Assembly: GCF_001437055.1 (NCBI RefSeq)
Contig: NZ_JQBW01000004.1
Span: 62,001-126,000, forward strand
DNA: 64,000 bases
Direction: 5' to 3'
DNA from: Limosilactobacillus secaliphilus
GTDB lineage: Bacteria > Bacillota > Bacilli > Lactobacillales > Lactobacillaceae
In this document: piece after piece, positions 8,553 through 19,999 of the stretch
Layout: each line of letters opens with the position of its first letter
Numbering within the stretch: position 1 is the first letter of the stretch
Position numbers and translations under genes: made by a program
Notes under the pieces: model-generated
Database searches by the model: none
What the model was told of the DNA's origin: nothing
What the model saw: the letters and a program-made list of their open reading frames with translations, nothing else

Positions 8553-9683
8553 TTAATGGTATTCCTTCCTACCAACATGCTCCTGACCCAGGGCCTTGAA
8601 GCTGTACTTGATCTTCTGCTGACGCTTGAATTCCTTCAAGCCTAATTCGATCAGACGGTCAATCAAGTCAGAATACTTAATTCCGGAAACATCCCACATC
8701 TGTGGATACAAACTAATATTGGTAAAGCCAGGCAAGGTGTTTGGTTCGCCCAGGTAAGGTACGCCATTGGCATCAACCAGGAAGTCAATCCGTGCCAGCC
8801 CCTTCATGCCAAGGACCCGGTAAGCCTTCAGTGCCATGTCGGTGATTTCCTTGGTCAACTTTTCAGGTAACTGTACTGGCAAGTCAAAGACCACGCCGGA
8901 TGCATCCACGAACTTGTTTTCGTAATCGTAGAAGGCATCGCCCTTTGGTACCCGAATGCCACCTAACTTGGAGGCAATTGGCTTTTCGTTACCTAAGATT
9001 GAAATTTCGACTTCCCGAGGATGGTCAATCCCCTTTTCAACAATGACCTTGTAGCCGTATTGAAAGGCATCCGTCAAGCCGCGTTCATATTCCTCTTCAT
9101 TAGTGACCTTGGTGATCCCTACTGAAGAACCTTGCTTAGCAGCTTTGACAAACACCATTGAGCCTAATTCACGCTCGATCGTTTGCCAATCGTATTGCCG
9201 CCGATTTTCTGGCGTAACCAATACGTATGGCGTATTCCGAATCCCGGCATGATCCAGAATCCGCTTGGTGTAATCCTTATCGAAGGAAATTGCACTGGCC
9301 GCGATTCCGGAACCCACGTAAGGCTTCTTCAACAGACGGAAAAGACCTTGAATGGTTCCATCTTCACCCAAGTTCCCATGGATCACGGGGAAGAAGAAGT
9401 CAATCGGTCCGGCCGACTGCAGAGCATTCAAGTTGGCCATCGGTGAATCAAAGTCCATGTGGGCATATGCTTCCTTTACCACTTGGTCTTCAGGTTCGCC
9501 GTCAAAAATCCGCTGTGAATACTCGTTGTTGAGCAGCACTCCGTCTTTAGTGAACATGAACAACGAAACATCATATTTGTTCTTGTCCATGCCATCATAG
9601 ATGTTGTGTGCAGAACGCTTAGAGACGTCGTGTTCGGAAGAGTTACCACCGAACAGTAAAGCGACTCGCAGTTTCTTAGTCAT
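8553..9683 (-). CDS. ddl: D-alanine--D-alanine(D-lactate) ligase
   Basis: An ATP-grasp ligase (376 aa) that makes the terminal dipeptide or depsipeptide of the peptidoglycan precursor in the cytoplasm. LLFGGNSSEHDVS opens the N-terminal domain, and the VKAAKQGSSVGI and EPNTLPGFT motifs mark the ATP and metal sites. At the specificity position (Tyr216 of E. coli DdlB) this protein has F258, within ENKFVDASG, as in Leuconostoc and other intrinsically vancomycin-resistant lactobacilli that make D-Ala-D-Lac. A TTG directly before the ATG is in frame; the ATG is chosen. Confidence 0.96.
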   Translation of the reverse strand: MTKKLRVALLFGGNSSEHDVSKRSAHNIYDGMDKNKYDVSLFMFTKDGVLLNNEYSQRIFDGEPEDQVVKEAYAHMDFDSPMANLNALQSAGPIDFFFPVIHGNLGEDGTIQGLFRLLKKPYVGSGIAASAISFDKDYTKRILDHAGIRNTPYVLVTPENRRQYDWQTIERELGSMVFVKAAKQGSSVGITKVTNEEEYERGLTDAFQYGYKVIVEKGIDHPREVEISILGNEKPIASKLGGIRVPKGDAFYDYENKFVDASGVVFDLPVQLPEKLTKEITDMALKAYRVLGMKGLARIDFLVDANGVPYLGEPNTLPGFTNISLYPQMWDVSGIKYSDLIDRLIELGLKEFKRQQKIKYSFKALGQEHVGRKEYH

Positions 9684-9759
9684 CAATATCTACCACCAAT
9701 CTATTTATTCTCGCGCTCATGGAAACTCAAGTTTACCACATGAAATGAAACTTGACTAG

Positions 9760-10728
9760 CTATTCTTGCTGATCCGTCCCAACGATCTGTTTAACAATGT
9801 CGCGCGGCAGGCGACCATCCAACAGCATCGATTGCATCAGATGCCGATAATTGAAAATCCGGCTCCAGGATTCACTGCTGGCTGGATCATCGCTATCTAA
9901 ATCAGCCCGCCAGCGCGTCAATTGAGCCTTGAAGAACTGTTGATACAGCTGATGCTGCCCCATTAAGGACAAGAGGAAGGCGCCAACCTCCTCATTTTCT
10001 CCCATTGACAACACGTGTGGCATCAGCCGGTAGCTCTCCACAATCACCGCTTGTAAGAAGATTTTATCCCCGCGAACCAACTCATTATGCTGACACAGTT
10101 CATCACCGATACTAGGCAAGGCCGAGAACACGTGGACCCAACCAGAACCATTGACAAATCCCCGCGGATCCCTTTCCAGTACCGCGTACAAGCCGATCTT
10201 CTCCACCAATGACTGAACGTCTTTGCTCGTGAGGAAAAAGTAACCCGCCCGATCACCATACAGAATGAGCCGCAGCAAGCTTAAAGCCAACGTCCGACCG
10301 AAGACTGCCTTATTCTTAGGTTCCAAGATGTGGCTGAATAAGAGTTTAGGATCCGTCAAATGACGATAAAACTTCTTCAAATCATCTTTGGCCAATTGAT
10401 TCTTTTCCAGCAAACTGCTCATCAGCATCATAATCTCTTCACGCAGGTCGCCACGATCAGTCGCCAAAACAGCCATGAGCTTTTCCTTAAAGTCATCGTC
10501 TAAATTAACTGCCTGCTTCTCCTTGGCGAGCTTCAAATAGTGGTCTAACTGATGCTGAAAACGCATGCTGACCGTTGGCAAATCGACGGTCGTCCGCGCA
10601 TGATGTGGCCGTGCCAAGATCAATTCATCGATGGCCGGCAAGACTTCCGTAAAGATCGTACCGTCATTCAAACCGGCATGTAGTTCTTTGAGTTGCAAAT
10701 TAATGTTTTGAACGGTTAATTTAGGCAT
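9760..10728 (-). CDS. DUF2785-like conserved protein
   Basis: A 322-aa, mostly helical, soluble protein without signal peptide or membrane segment. The RDPRGFVNGSGWVHVFSALPSIGDEL segment (near residues 185-210) resembles the GWxHxxAHxxD core of DUF2785 proteins, whose function is unknown. The assignment is by recollection of that pattern. It lies downstream of the GcvH-like gene beyond a terminator-like hairpin and upstream of ddl. Confidence 0.65.
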   Translation of the reverse strand: MPKLTVQNINLQLKELHAGLNDGTIFTEVLPAIDELILARPHHARTTVDLPTVSMRFQHQLDHYLKLAKEKQAVNLDDDFKEKLMAVLATDRGDLREEIMMLMSSLLEKNQLAKDDLKKFYRHLTDPKLLFSHILEPKNKAVFGRTLALSLLRLILYGDRAGYFFLTSKDVQSLVEKIGLYAVLERDPRGFVNGSGWVHVFSALPSIGDELCQHNELVRGDKIFLQAVIVESYRLMPHVLSMGENEEVGAFLLSLMGQHQLYQQFFKAQLTRWRADLDSDDPASSESWSRIFNYRHLMQSMLLDGRLPRDIVKQIVGTDQQE

Positions 10729-10745
10729 GACTTACGCCTCCTTCA

Positions 10746-10782
10746 ATAAAAAAGAGTTGTGTTAATTCAAGTCACAACTCTT
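10746..10782 (-). terminator. Terminator overlapping the end of the GcvH-like gene
   Basis: The 10-bp stem AAGAGTTGTG / CACAACTCTT has a T-run on the minus strand. The first arm overlaps the stop-codon region of the GcvH-like gene. Confidence 0.8.
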
Positions 10783-11073
10783 GCTTTCGATTTTAATAAG
10801 ATAATCTTGATTGTTTACAGACGGCGCCACCAGGCCGGCTAGTTCAGGATTGACGGCGACAACTCGGCCCTTGACCGGACTATCAAGACTGATCACCATC
10901 CGCGTCCCCTCAAAAGAGGCAAACGGCATCCCGACAGTTAACTCCGCACCCTTATTCGGCAAGTCCACAAAAGACAATTGTCCGAGCAATTCACAAGCGT
11001 GGTGCGTTAAGCCGAGAGCCATCATATGATCACCACATGGTTTCAACCACCATGGATGGGCCAATAAACGCAT
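10762..11073 (-). CDS. GcvH-like single-domain protein lacking the lipoyl lysine
   Basis: A 103-aa protein with the biotinyl/lipoyl-type fold of glycine cleavage H protein. The segments MALGLTHHACELLGQLSFVDLP and SPVKGRVVAVN align to the conserved GLTdyAqe.LGdi.fVeLP and SPvsGeVvevN of GcvH. The attachment motif ESVK reads EGTR here, so the lysine that carries lipoate is arginine. No glycine cleavage gene is nearby. The protein is therefore unlikely to work in glycine cleavage and may be a structural or regulatory relative. It follows rodA by 14 bases. Confidence 0.75.
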   Translation of the reverse strand: MRLLAHPWWLKPCGDHMMALGLTHHACELLGQLSFVDLPNKGAELTVGMPFASFEGTRMVISLDSPVKGRVVAVNPELAGLVAPSVNNQDYLIKIESKSCDLN

Positions 11074-11087
11074 TCAAACCGCCGTCC

Positions 11088-12284
11088 TTAGTGAAAGTCT
11101 TTCTGGTTGCTGAACATGTAGGAATGATGGTGGTAACGCATCGACATAATCATTCCAATCCCAATCAAGTTACCGATCAAAGACGAACCACCGGCAGAAA
11201 TAAATGGCAACGGGATACCGGTCAATGGCAAGAGACCGATGTTCATCCCGATGTTTTCAAAGACGTGGAAGAGGATCATCATGATGACCCCCGTCGCGAT
11301 GTAGGCGTAAAACTCGTTACGCGTATCAAAGGTGACCCGGATCATCAGGTAAATCAGCAACAGGTACAGCAAGATCAACAGGATGCTACCAATAAAGCCG
11401 AAGTTTTCACCGATGACTGAGAAGATCATATCCGATTCACGCACCGGCACATAAACGTGCGAGTTGTTGAAGCCAGTCCCGGTAATACCACCAGAACCAA
11501 CCGCCTTAATACTTTGCCAGAGTTGATAACCTTGGTTACTGGTATCTTGGGAAGGGTTCAACCAGGTGTCCACCCGGTCAAATTGGTAGGCCTGGAAGCC
11601 CAGGTGTTCCAGAATGTGGCGGCCAAAGGTACTCGTAACCATGGCCAAGACAGTGGAACCGACAACGACTAAGCCGGCAGCCACTGGTGCAATGATCCGC
11701 CAGGTAACCCCTGAAACCAGCACCATACCACAGAAGATCGCAAAGAAGACCAGCGCCGTCCCAAAGTCGTTTTGGAACTTCAGTGAAACTAGGACGGGGA
11801 AGAGCCAGAGAAACATCTTCCCGATCAAACGCCAGTCGTTGCTGACACTATGGACGGCATACTCGCTATTATGGGTCGTGATCACCCGCCCCATCATCAA
11901 GATATAGGCCGGCTTCATGATTTCCGATGGTTGGAAAGTAAACGGCCCGATCGCAAACCAACTTTTGGCCCCAGTATTAGCAAAGTAGGACCGACTGTAG
12001 AAGACCAGGATGGCATACATCAGGAAGAGGCCGACCCAGTAAGCAATCGGGGCAATCTTCCATAGTTGCTCCGAATCAAATTGCATGATGACCACAATCA
12101 AGATTGAGCCAATTACGTACCAGCTTAATTGTGTAATCACTTGCCGGACAACATTAACCGGCTGCCGGTCATGCGTCCCAGCCACGTAAATTGAAGCCAG
12201 GCCGATCAGAGCCAGCAGGAGGACACAGAAGATGATCCCCCAGTCAATCCGTGATTCACTTTCTTCGCTTTGTGAACGTTGCAT
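11088..12284 (-). CDS. rodA: Rod shape-determining SEDS glycosyltransferase RodA
   Basis: A 398-aa polytopic SEDS-family peptidoglycan polymerase of the lateral-wall elongation machine. About ten membrane segments are visible, plus the conserved large extracellular loop ending in HVYVPVRESDMIFSVIGEN and the C-terminal GIPLPFISAGGSS motif. The RodA-type features (FNNSHVYVPVRESD) and linkage to mreB favour RodA over FtsW. It lies in the minus-strand mreB-yidD-DUF2969-rodA cluster. Confidence 0.93.
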   Translation of the reverse strand: MQRSQSEESESRIDWGIIFCVLLLALIGLASIYVAGTHDRQPVNVVRQVITQLSWYVIGSILIVVIMQFDSEQLWKIAPIAYWVGLFLMYAILVFYSRSYFANTGAKSWFAIGPFTFQPSEIMKPAYILMMGRVITTHNSEYAVHSVSNDWRLIGKMFLWLFPVLVSLKFQNDFGTALVFFAIFCGMVLVSGVTWRIIAPVAAGLVVVGSTVLAMVTSTFGRHILEHLGFQAYQFDRVDTWLNPSQDTSNQGYQLWQSIKAVGSGGITGTGFNNSHVYVPVRESDMIFSVIGENFGFIGSILLILLYLLLIYLMIRVTFDTRNEFYAYIATGVIMMILFHVFENIGMNIGLLPLTGIPLPFISAGGSSLIGNLIGIGMIMSMRYHHHSYMFSNQKDFH

Positions 12285-12308
12285 GCGTTACTGCTCCTTT
12301 AACAATTG

Positions 12309-12533
12309 TTAATGCTGGTGGAGATGATATTGTTGCAGAATCGTCTCCAAGCCTTCCTCTTGTGACTGCACCGTGAATTGCTGATTGTTCATGGCAATGG
12401 TAGCCGCAAACTTGCCATCAGCTGCAGCGACCTCGCCAATCAAGGTATTACCGATAAATACTTGTTGGACTGGTTGCCCATTTTCTTCAATGTCTTTTAC
12501 ATTGACTTCAATATTTTTTTCTTTCTTAGACAC
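12309..12533 (-). CDS. DUF2969 family protein
   Basis: A small soluble protein, 74 aa from the chosen GTG. It is a conserved lactobacillus protein of the DUF2969 type, with KNIEVNVKDIEENGQPVQQV and a GEVAAADGKFAA strand pair. A longer reading starting at 12590 would overlap yidD by 44 bases; the GTG just after AGGGTGAG removes the overlap and is preferred. Function unknown. Confidence 0.72.
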   Translation of the reverse strand: MSKKEKNIEVNVKDIEENGQPVQQVFIGNTLIGEVAAADGKFAATIAMNNQQFTVQSQEEGLETILQQYHLHQH

Positions 12534-12546
12534 TTTCTCACCCTGC

Positions 12547-12786
12547 CTATCGTAAATGATGGAATGTAAACTTTTGCGGTACGGGGTCATATCCCCCTTT
12601 AGCGAATGGATGACAACGTAAAAGACGATTAATGCCGAGCAGAACCCCTTTCAAACCAAATCGTTGGATGGCCGTTAACATGTACGCTGAACATGTGGGC
12701 TCGAAACGACATACTCGAAATGGCCGTCGCGCAGAAATCGTCTTTTGGTAGAAACGAATCATCGCTATTAAACAGCGACTAATCAT
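12547..12786 (-). CDS. yidD: Membrane protein insertion efficiency factor YidD
   Basis: A 79-aa YidD protein that helps YidC-dependent membrane protein insertion. It carries the family motifs IRFYQKTIS, the cysteine pair [13 protein letters not shown] and [14 protein letters not shown]. The ATG directly follows the mreB stop codon with no gap, so translation is probably coupled. Confidence 0.93.
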   Translation of the reverse strand: MISRCLIAMIRFYQKTISARRPFRVCRFEPTCSAYMLTAIQRFGLKGVLLGINRLLRCHPFAKGGYDPVPQKFTFHHLR

Positions 12787-13815
12787 TTAGTCTTTTTTCC
12801 GAGAAAACCAGCTGGTGTGGCTGGACTTTTCATTTGAGGTCTTTTGCATCCGTTCCAGCATTTCACCAGCACCCTTAGCAACATTGTCCAATGGCTTTTC
12901 GGAAACGACAACGGGTACCTTCAAGTGACTACTGAACAGCTGGTCAATCCCCTTCAACAGTGACGTCCCACCAGTCAGCATGATACCACGATCAATGATG
13001 TCGCTAGCCAATTCAGGCGGTACTACTTCCAGAACGGAAATGGCGGCCCGGATAATCTGACTCAAGGTGTCGTGGAGGGCTTCTTCCATTTCATTCTCGT
13101 TGGTTTCAATCTGCCGTGGCATACCAGAAGTTACATCCCGGCCACGAACGTCCATCTTTTCAGGATTGTCGACCTTGAGAGCTGTCCCAATCTTCATCTT
13201 GATTTGTTCAGCGGTGTGTTCCCCAATGATCAAGCCATGGTGATCCTTGATGTAAGCGGCAATGTCTGAGTTCAGTTTATCACCGGCCATCCGGATTGAA
13301 CGACTGCATACGATGTCACCTAATGACAGGACGGCGATATCTGAGGTACCACCACCCATATCGATGACCATGTTGCCAGATGGCTTGAAGATGTCCAAAC
13401 CAGCACCAATAGCAGCGACTTTTGGTTCATATTCCAAGTAAACCTTGCCGCCACCAGCTTGTTCGGCCGCCTGGATAATGGCTTTCCGTTCAATTTCGGT
13501 GATGTTCGTTGGGGCACAAATCATAATGTTTGGTTTCGACATAACCCCCTTAACGCTTAACTTACCAATGAAGTAAGACAGCATTTCCTGGGTAACGTCA
13601 AAGTCTGAAATAACCCCATTCTTCAACGGACGGATGGCCCGGATGTTGCTCGGAGTCCGTCCAACCATCCGGTAAGCTTCAGAACCCACTGCCAGGACCT
13701 TGCCTGACTGAGCATCAATTGCCACGACGGATGGTTCATTTAAAACAATGCCCTTTCCTTGGACATAAATAAGAACATTGGCTGTACCAAGATCAATACC
13801 AATATCTGTTGCCAT
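12787..13815 (-). CDS. mreB: Cell shape protein MreB (MreB/Mbl actin-like)
   Basis: A 342-aa actin-like ATPase that directs lateral wall synthesis with RodA. IGIDLGTANVLIY forms phosphate loop 1, VIDMGGGTSDIAV phosphate loop 2, and IMLTGGTSLLKGID the adenosine motif. Length is standard. Six upstream in-frame codons precede the GGAGGG site, so the start giving MATDIGIDLG is used. It has its own extended -10 promoter. A choice between MreB and Mbl cannot be made from sequence alone. Confidence 0.94.
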   Translation of the reverse strand: MATDIGIDLGTANVLIYVQGKGIVLNEPSVVAIDAQSGKVLAVGSEAYRMVGRTPSNIRAIRPLKNGVISDFDVTQEMLSYFIGKLSVKGVMSKPNIMICAPTNITEIERKAIIQAAEQAGGGKVYLEYEPKVAAIGAGLDIFKPSGNMVIDMGGGTSDIAVLSLGDIVCSRSIRMAGDKLNSDIAAYIKDHHGLIIGEHTAEQIKMKIGTALKVDNPEKMDVRGRDVTSGMPRQIETNENEMEEALHDTLSQIIRAAISVLEVVPPELASDIIDRGIMLTGGTSLLKGIDQLFSSHLKVPVVVSEKPLDNVAKGAGEMLERMQKTSNEKSSHTSWFSRKKD

Positions 13816-13853
13816 GTTGTTTTCCCTCCACACAAGTCATTAAATCGTATGAT

Positions 13854-13863
13854 ATTATACCAC
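13854..13863 (-). promoter_or_regulatory. Extended -10 promoter of mreB
   Basis: TGGTATAAT on the minus strand, about 40 bases upstream of the mreB start. A TTGACT lies at a non-ideal 21-base spacing. Confidence 0.6.
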
Positions 13864-13893
13864 AATCACGTCTGTGTCCTAGTCAACACTGAA

Positions 13894-15132
13894 CTAATCG
13901 AAGCTAATCTGGATGTCAGCACCCAATTCGATCAGTTGATCCAGCAGATGGTCAAAACTTTCACCTGCTGGTTCGGCCGGCGTTAACGTGACCGATTGCT
14001 TATCTGCCAGACCCATCGTCAAAGCGGCGAGGCCAACTAAAGCATTCGGCGTCGCAATCTCATCAGGCAGATCAAACTGGCCGCCATTTAGCGTCAAAAT
14101 ACCGTTCTTAAAACTAGCATCAACGCTTTCGGTCACCGACTTGATTGCGGCCCGACATTCCTTGGGACAGTGCCAAACCTGGCTTTTGCCTAGGGCATGC
14201 AGCTGCAAAGCTAACAGGGCGACCATCAAATAACGGTTGCACTGCTGGCTCAACGTTGGCATCACGTTCTGTGGCAGCAAAACGTGAGTACCAATGATCC
14301 GGACCCCGTTCCGCTGCACGACTAACGTATTGCCCATCTTCTCCAGGTGGTTCATCACTAAACGTAAATGGATGGCTGAGGCTCCTTCGACGAAAACATC
14401 ACCGCCAGTCAAAGCCCCCATCACGAGGTAAGCGCCGGCCTCATCTTGGTCGTCCAACGCATAGTAGTCGGTTGAATGCAAGAAAGTTACGCCTTGGATA
14501 CGGATCGTATTGGTCCCCGCACCGTGAACTCGGGCGCCCATCTTGTTCAGGATCTTTGCCAGTTCAAAAATTGCTGGTGAGTAAGGCGGGTTATTCAGAA
14601 CCGTAATCCCCTGTGCCATAGTGGCGGCCATCATGAGGGCCAAGACACTCTCCAGACTTTTGCCGACCAGAGAAATCACTGTGCCCTTCAGATAATCTGC
14701 TTGAATATGGAAACCATTGCGTCGCTCTTCTACGTGCGCACCCATCATTGCCAACAACTGCACTAATTCAACGATCAATTGACTGTTGGCCGGATCTAAG
14801 CCATTATCCACCAGGTCAACTTGGCGGCAGCGAGCCAAGATTGAACCGGCTGCCAACAGCGACTGCCCGCTCAACGGTACCGGCTGCAAGTGCTGGGTGA
14901 TATCCATTTTCAAAACATGTTGGCGACGATCAAAGAGCACTGCGCCCTTGATGGATCGCAGTAACTTAATCATCGTCGTAATCGAAGCAGTGGCTGGCAC
15001 ATTATCGACAATGACCGTGCCGCTGGTCGACAAAATTGCGGCTGCCTGGATGGCCAAAATGGTTTGTTGATCACCACTTAAGGTTACTTTTCCATGCAGT
15101 TCTTGGTTCCCATTAATAACTAACTTACTCAT
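13894..15132 (-). CDS. MurA homologue without catalytic residues (probable pseudoenzyme)
   Basis: A 412-aa EPSP/MurA-fold protein in the usual murA position between the DUF1146 gene and mreB. Fold-level similarity is clear (ILNKMGARVHGAGTNTIRIQGV, EAGAYLVMGALTGGDV). The active-site residues are not conserved: Lys22 of SGAKN is Gln22 in SGDQQ, the MRAS segment reads LLAAGS, and the Cys115 loop (LPGGCxIG) reads LVDNGLDPANS. The DRIEAGT motif reads DDQDEAGA, and the C-terminal arginines are missing. The ORF is intact over full length, so it is maintained. It probably no longer transfers enolpyruvate, and another murA must do so elsewhere in the genome. Confidence 0.85.
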   Translation of the reverse strand: MSKLVINGNQELHGKVTLSGDQQTILAIQAAAILSTSGTVIVDNVPATASITTMIKLLRSIKGAVLFDRRQHVLKMDITQHLQPVPLSGQSLLAAGSILARCRQVDLVDNGLDPANSQLIVELVQLLAMMGAHVEERRNGFHIQADYLKGTVISLVGKSLESVLALMMAATMAQGITVLNNPPYSPAIFELAKILNKMGARVHGAGTNTIRIQGVTFLHSTDYYALDDQDEAGAYLVMGALTGGDVFVEGASAIHLRLVMNHLEKMGNTLVVQRNGVRIIGTHVLLPQNVMPTLSQQCNRYLMVALLALQLHALGKSQVWHCPKECRAAIKSVTESVDASFKNGILTLNGGQFDLPDEIATPNALVGLAALTMGLADKQSVTLTPAEPAGESFDHLLDQLIELGADIQISFD

Positions 15133-15148
15133 CTCAAAGCCTCAACGT

Positions 15149-15379
15149 TTAATGCCACATATTCAAAGCGCCGTGCAGAATCACGAAAAACTCCGCAAAA
15201 AAACTGCCACAGGCGCTGCCGATGGCGATTGATAAAACCACGATCAACCATCTTAATCCTTCCGGCGGGCGGCGAAAAAAGTTTTCTAAGTGAAAGCTAC
15301 GCAATGCGCGCAGGGTAACCATGATGAATAATAATTGCAAAATCAGTGTCAGTATCGACTGCATCCCTTCAAACTGCAT
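15149..15379 (-). CDS. DUF1146 (YwzB) family membrane protein
   Basis: A 76-aa protein with two membrane segments (about residues 5-25 and 45-68). It matches the small DUF1146 proteins found between atpC and murA in many Bacilli. Function unknown. The atp terminator upstream separates it from the ATP synthase operon, so it starts the murA-like/mreB side. Confidence 0.8.
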   Translation of the reverse strand: MQFEGMQSILTLILQLLFIMVTLRALRSFHLENFFRRPPEGLRWLIVVLSIAIGSACGSFFAEFFVILHGALNMWH

Positions 15380-15483
15380 TGTGAACGCCTCCTAACCTAA
15401 CCATGATACCACTTGTCCAAATGTGACCTATTTGTCTGTACCGATTTTAAACGATAGTTAAAGAAGTAACCAACGATTAACGC

Positions 15484-15525
15484 AAAAAGGCTCTTAAAGT
15501 TCACCTAAATGAACTCTAAGAGCCT
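15484..15525 (-). terminator. Terminator of the atp operon
   Basis: The long stem AGGCTCTTA..GTTCA / TGAAC..TAAGAGCCT is followed by TTTTTG on the minus strand, 22 bases after the atpC stop. Confidence 0.92.
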
Positions 15526-15546
15526 AAAAGTTTTTCCTAGATGACC

Positions 15547-15978
15547 TTATTTCAGGTTTCCAGAAACACGCAGACGGTTCAATGCACGAGCTAAGTGGAC
15601 TTGACCACGTGACAATTCATCGGGGTCATGAACCTCCTTAGCATGGGCAATCGTCTTTTCAGCGCGAGATTTAGCATTTTGTGCCCGTGAAACATCAATC
15701 TGTTCACGGAGTTCGGCACTGTCAGCCACCACTGTAGCCTTATTGCCATCAAACCGAACGTAGCCACCGTTAACGGCGACTTCGGTATCATCGGCTTGGC
15801 TGTCAGCATGTTTGAGGGTGAGTCGACCAATTGCTAGGGCTGCGATCATCGGCAAGTGATTAGCCATGAAGCCTAATTCACCGTCATCCGTCGTAACCAC
15901 CAGCATGGTGCTGGTATCATCAAAGACTGTGCCATCTGGGGTGACAATGGTAACGTTAAATGTTGCCGCATCAGCCAT
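15547..15978 (-). CDS. atpC: ATP synthase epsilon subunit
   Basis: A 143-aa F1 epsilon subunit, the rotary and inhibitory subunit that contacts gamma and the c-ring. The N-terminal beta-sandwich (NVTIVTPDGTVFDD, then GELGFMANHLPMIAAL) and a C-terminal helical hairpin are present. The first in-frame ATG touches the GGAGGG site, so the second ATG, two codons on, is preferred. Last gene of the operon. Confidence 0.97.
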   Translation of the reverse strand: MADAATFNVTIVTPDGTVFDDTSTMLVVTTDDGELGFMANHLPMIAALAIGRLTLKHADSQADDTEVAVNGGYVRFDGNKATVVADSAELREQIDVSRAQNAKSRAEKTIAHAKEVHDPDELSRGQVHLARALNRLRVSGNLK

Positions 15979-15989
15979 AGTCATCCCTC

Positions 15990-17435
<1,446 letters not shown>

Positions 17436-18365
17436 TTAATTATCTTCTGCGGTCATCCCACCAGTAATTTCGGTAATCTCAGTGGTAATGGCAGCTTGAC
17501 GAGCCCGGTTATACTGCAGCTGCAACGTCGAAATGATATCACTGGCGTTGTCAGAAGCAGACCGCATCGCGTTGGCACTGGAGGCATGTTCGGACGTTTT
17601 GGCATCCAGAATGGCTCCATAGACCAAACTATTAGCGTATTGCGGAACTAAGACAGAAATCATCTTAGTCAAATCGGGTTCCAATTCATATTCAGATTCA
17701 ATCTCACTTGTAACCTTTTCACTGGTTTCTTCTTCCAGTGAATTAGGTGAAATCGGCAGGAATAACTCCGACTTTTCGTGGGAAATGATCCGGTTAACGT
17801 AATGACTGTATGATACATACAGCTGATCATAAACACCGTCACGATACAATTTCACGGCCTTACGTACAATCCCGCGCACCTCGGTGTAGGATGGCACGTC
17901 GCTAATGCCCGTGTATTCGTAAACGACATTCATGCCACGTTTCTTAAAGAATTCGCTCCCATTTTTACCAATGGTGAGAAAAACTGTGTTATCAGCATTC
18001 AAGTGATGTTTAGCCATCATATCCATCGTCGCTTTGATGACGTTACTGTTGTAACTGCCAACTAAGCCACGGTCAGAAGTGATCACTAACACCCCAACCT
18101 TCTTAACCTCACGCTGGGCAAAAAGGCTGCTGATCCGTTCATCAATCTTTGAGTCCTCATCCTGCTCACGCAATTGCGCGATGTGGGATTTAACCAGACT
18201 TGCCAAGATCGCACGGACCTGACTCTCATATGCTTGATAAGTTTTGGTGTGATGTTGAACCTGGTTCAATTTGGCCGTAGATACCATTTGCATGGCAGTA
18301 GTAATCTGCCGTGTACTGCGTGTCGACTCTAATTTCCGCTTAACAGCAGCTAAAGAAGCTGGCAC
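17436..18365 (-). CDS. atpG: ATP synthase gamma subunit
   Basis: A 309-aa central rotor shaft. The N-terminal helix RKLESTRSTRQITTAMQMVS and the C-terminal helix with MRSASDNASDIISTLQLQYN form the coiled coil inside the alpha3beta3 head. Length is normal for lactobacilli. Confidence 0.98.
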   Translation of the reverse strand: MPASLAAVKRKLESTRSTRQITTAMQMVSTAKLNQVQHHTKTYQAYESQVRAILASLVKSHIAQLREQDEDSKIDERISSLFAQREVKKVGVLVITSDRGLVGSYNSNVIKATMDMMAKHHLNADNTVFLTIGKNGSEFFKKRGMNVVYEYTGISDVPSYTEVRGIVRKAVKLYRDGVYDQLYVSYSHYVNRIISHEKSELFLPISPNSLEEETSEKVTSEIESEYELEPDLTKMISVLVPQYANSLVYGAILDAKTSEHASSANAMRSASDNASDIISTLQLQYNRARQAAITTEITEITGGMTAEDN

Positions 18366-18397
18366 TATATCTCACCGTCCTTTCTACAGGTTCAAAC

Positions 18398-19999
<1,602 letters not shown>

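Noticed and set aside
12534-12590. Longer DUF2969 protein starting inside yidD
   Set aside because: It would overlap yidD by 44 bases; a GTG with an upstream AGGGTGAG gives the expected family start.
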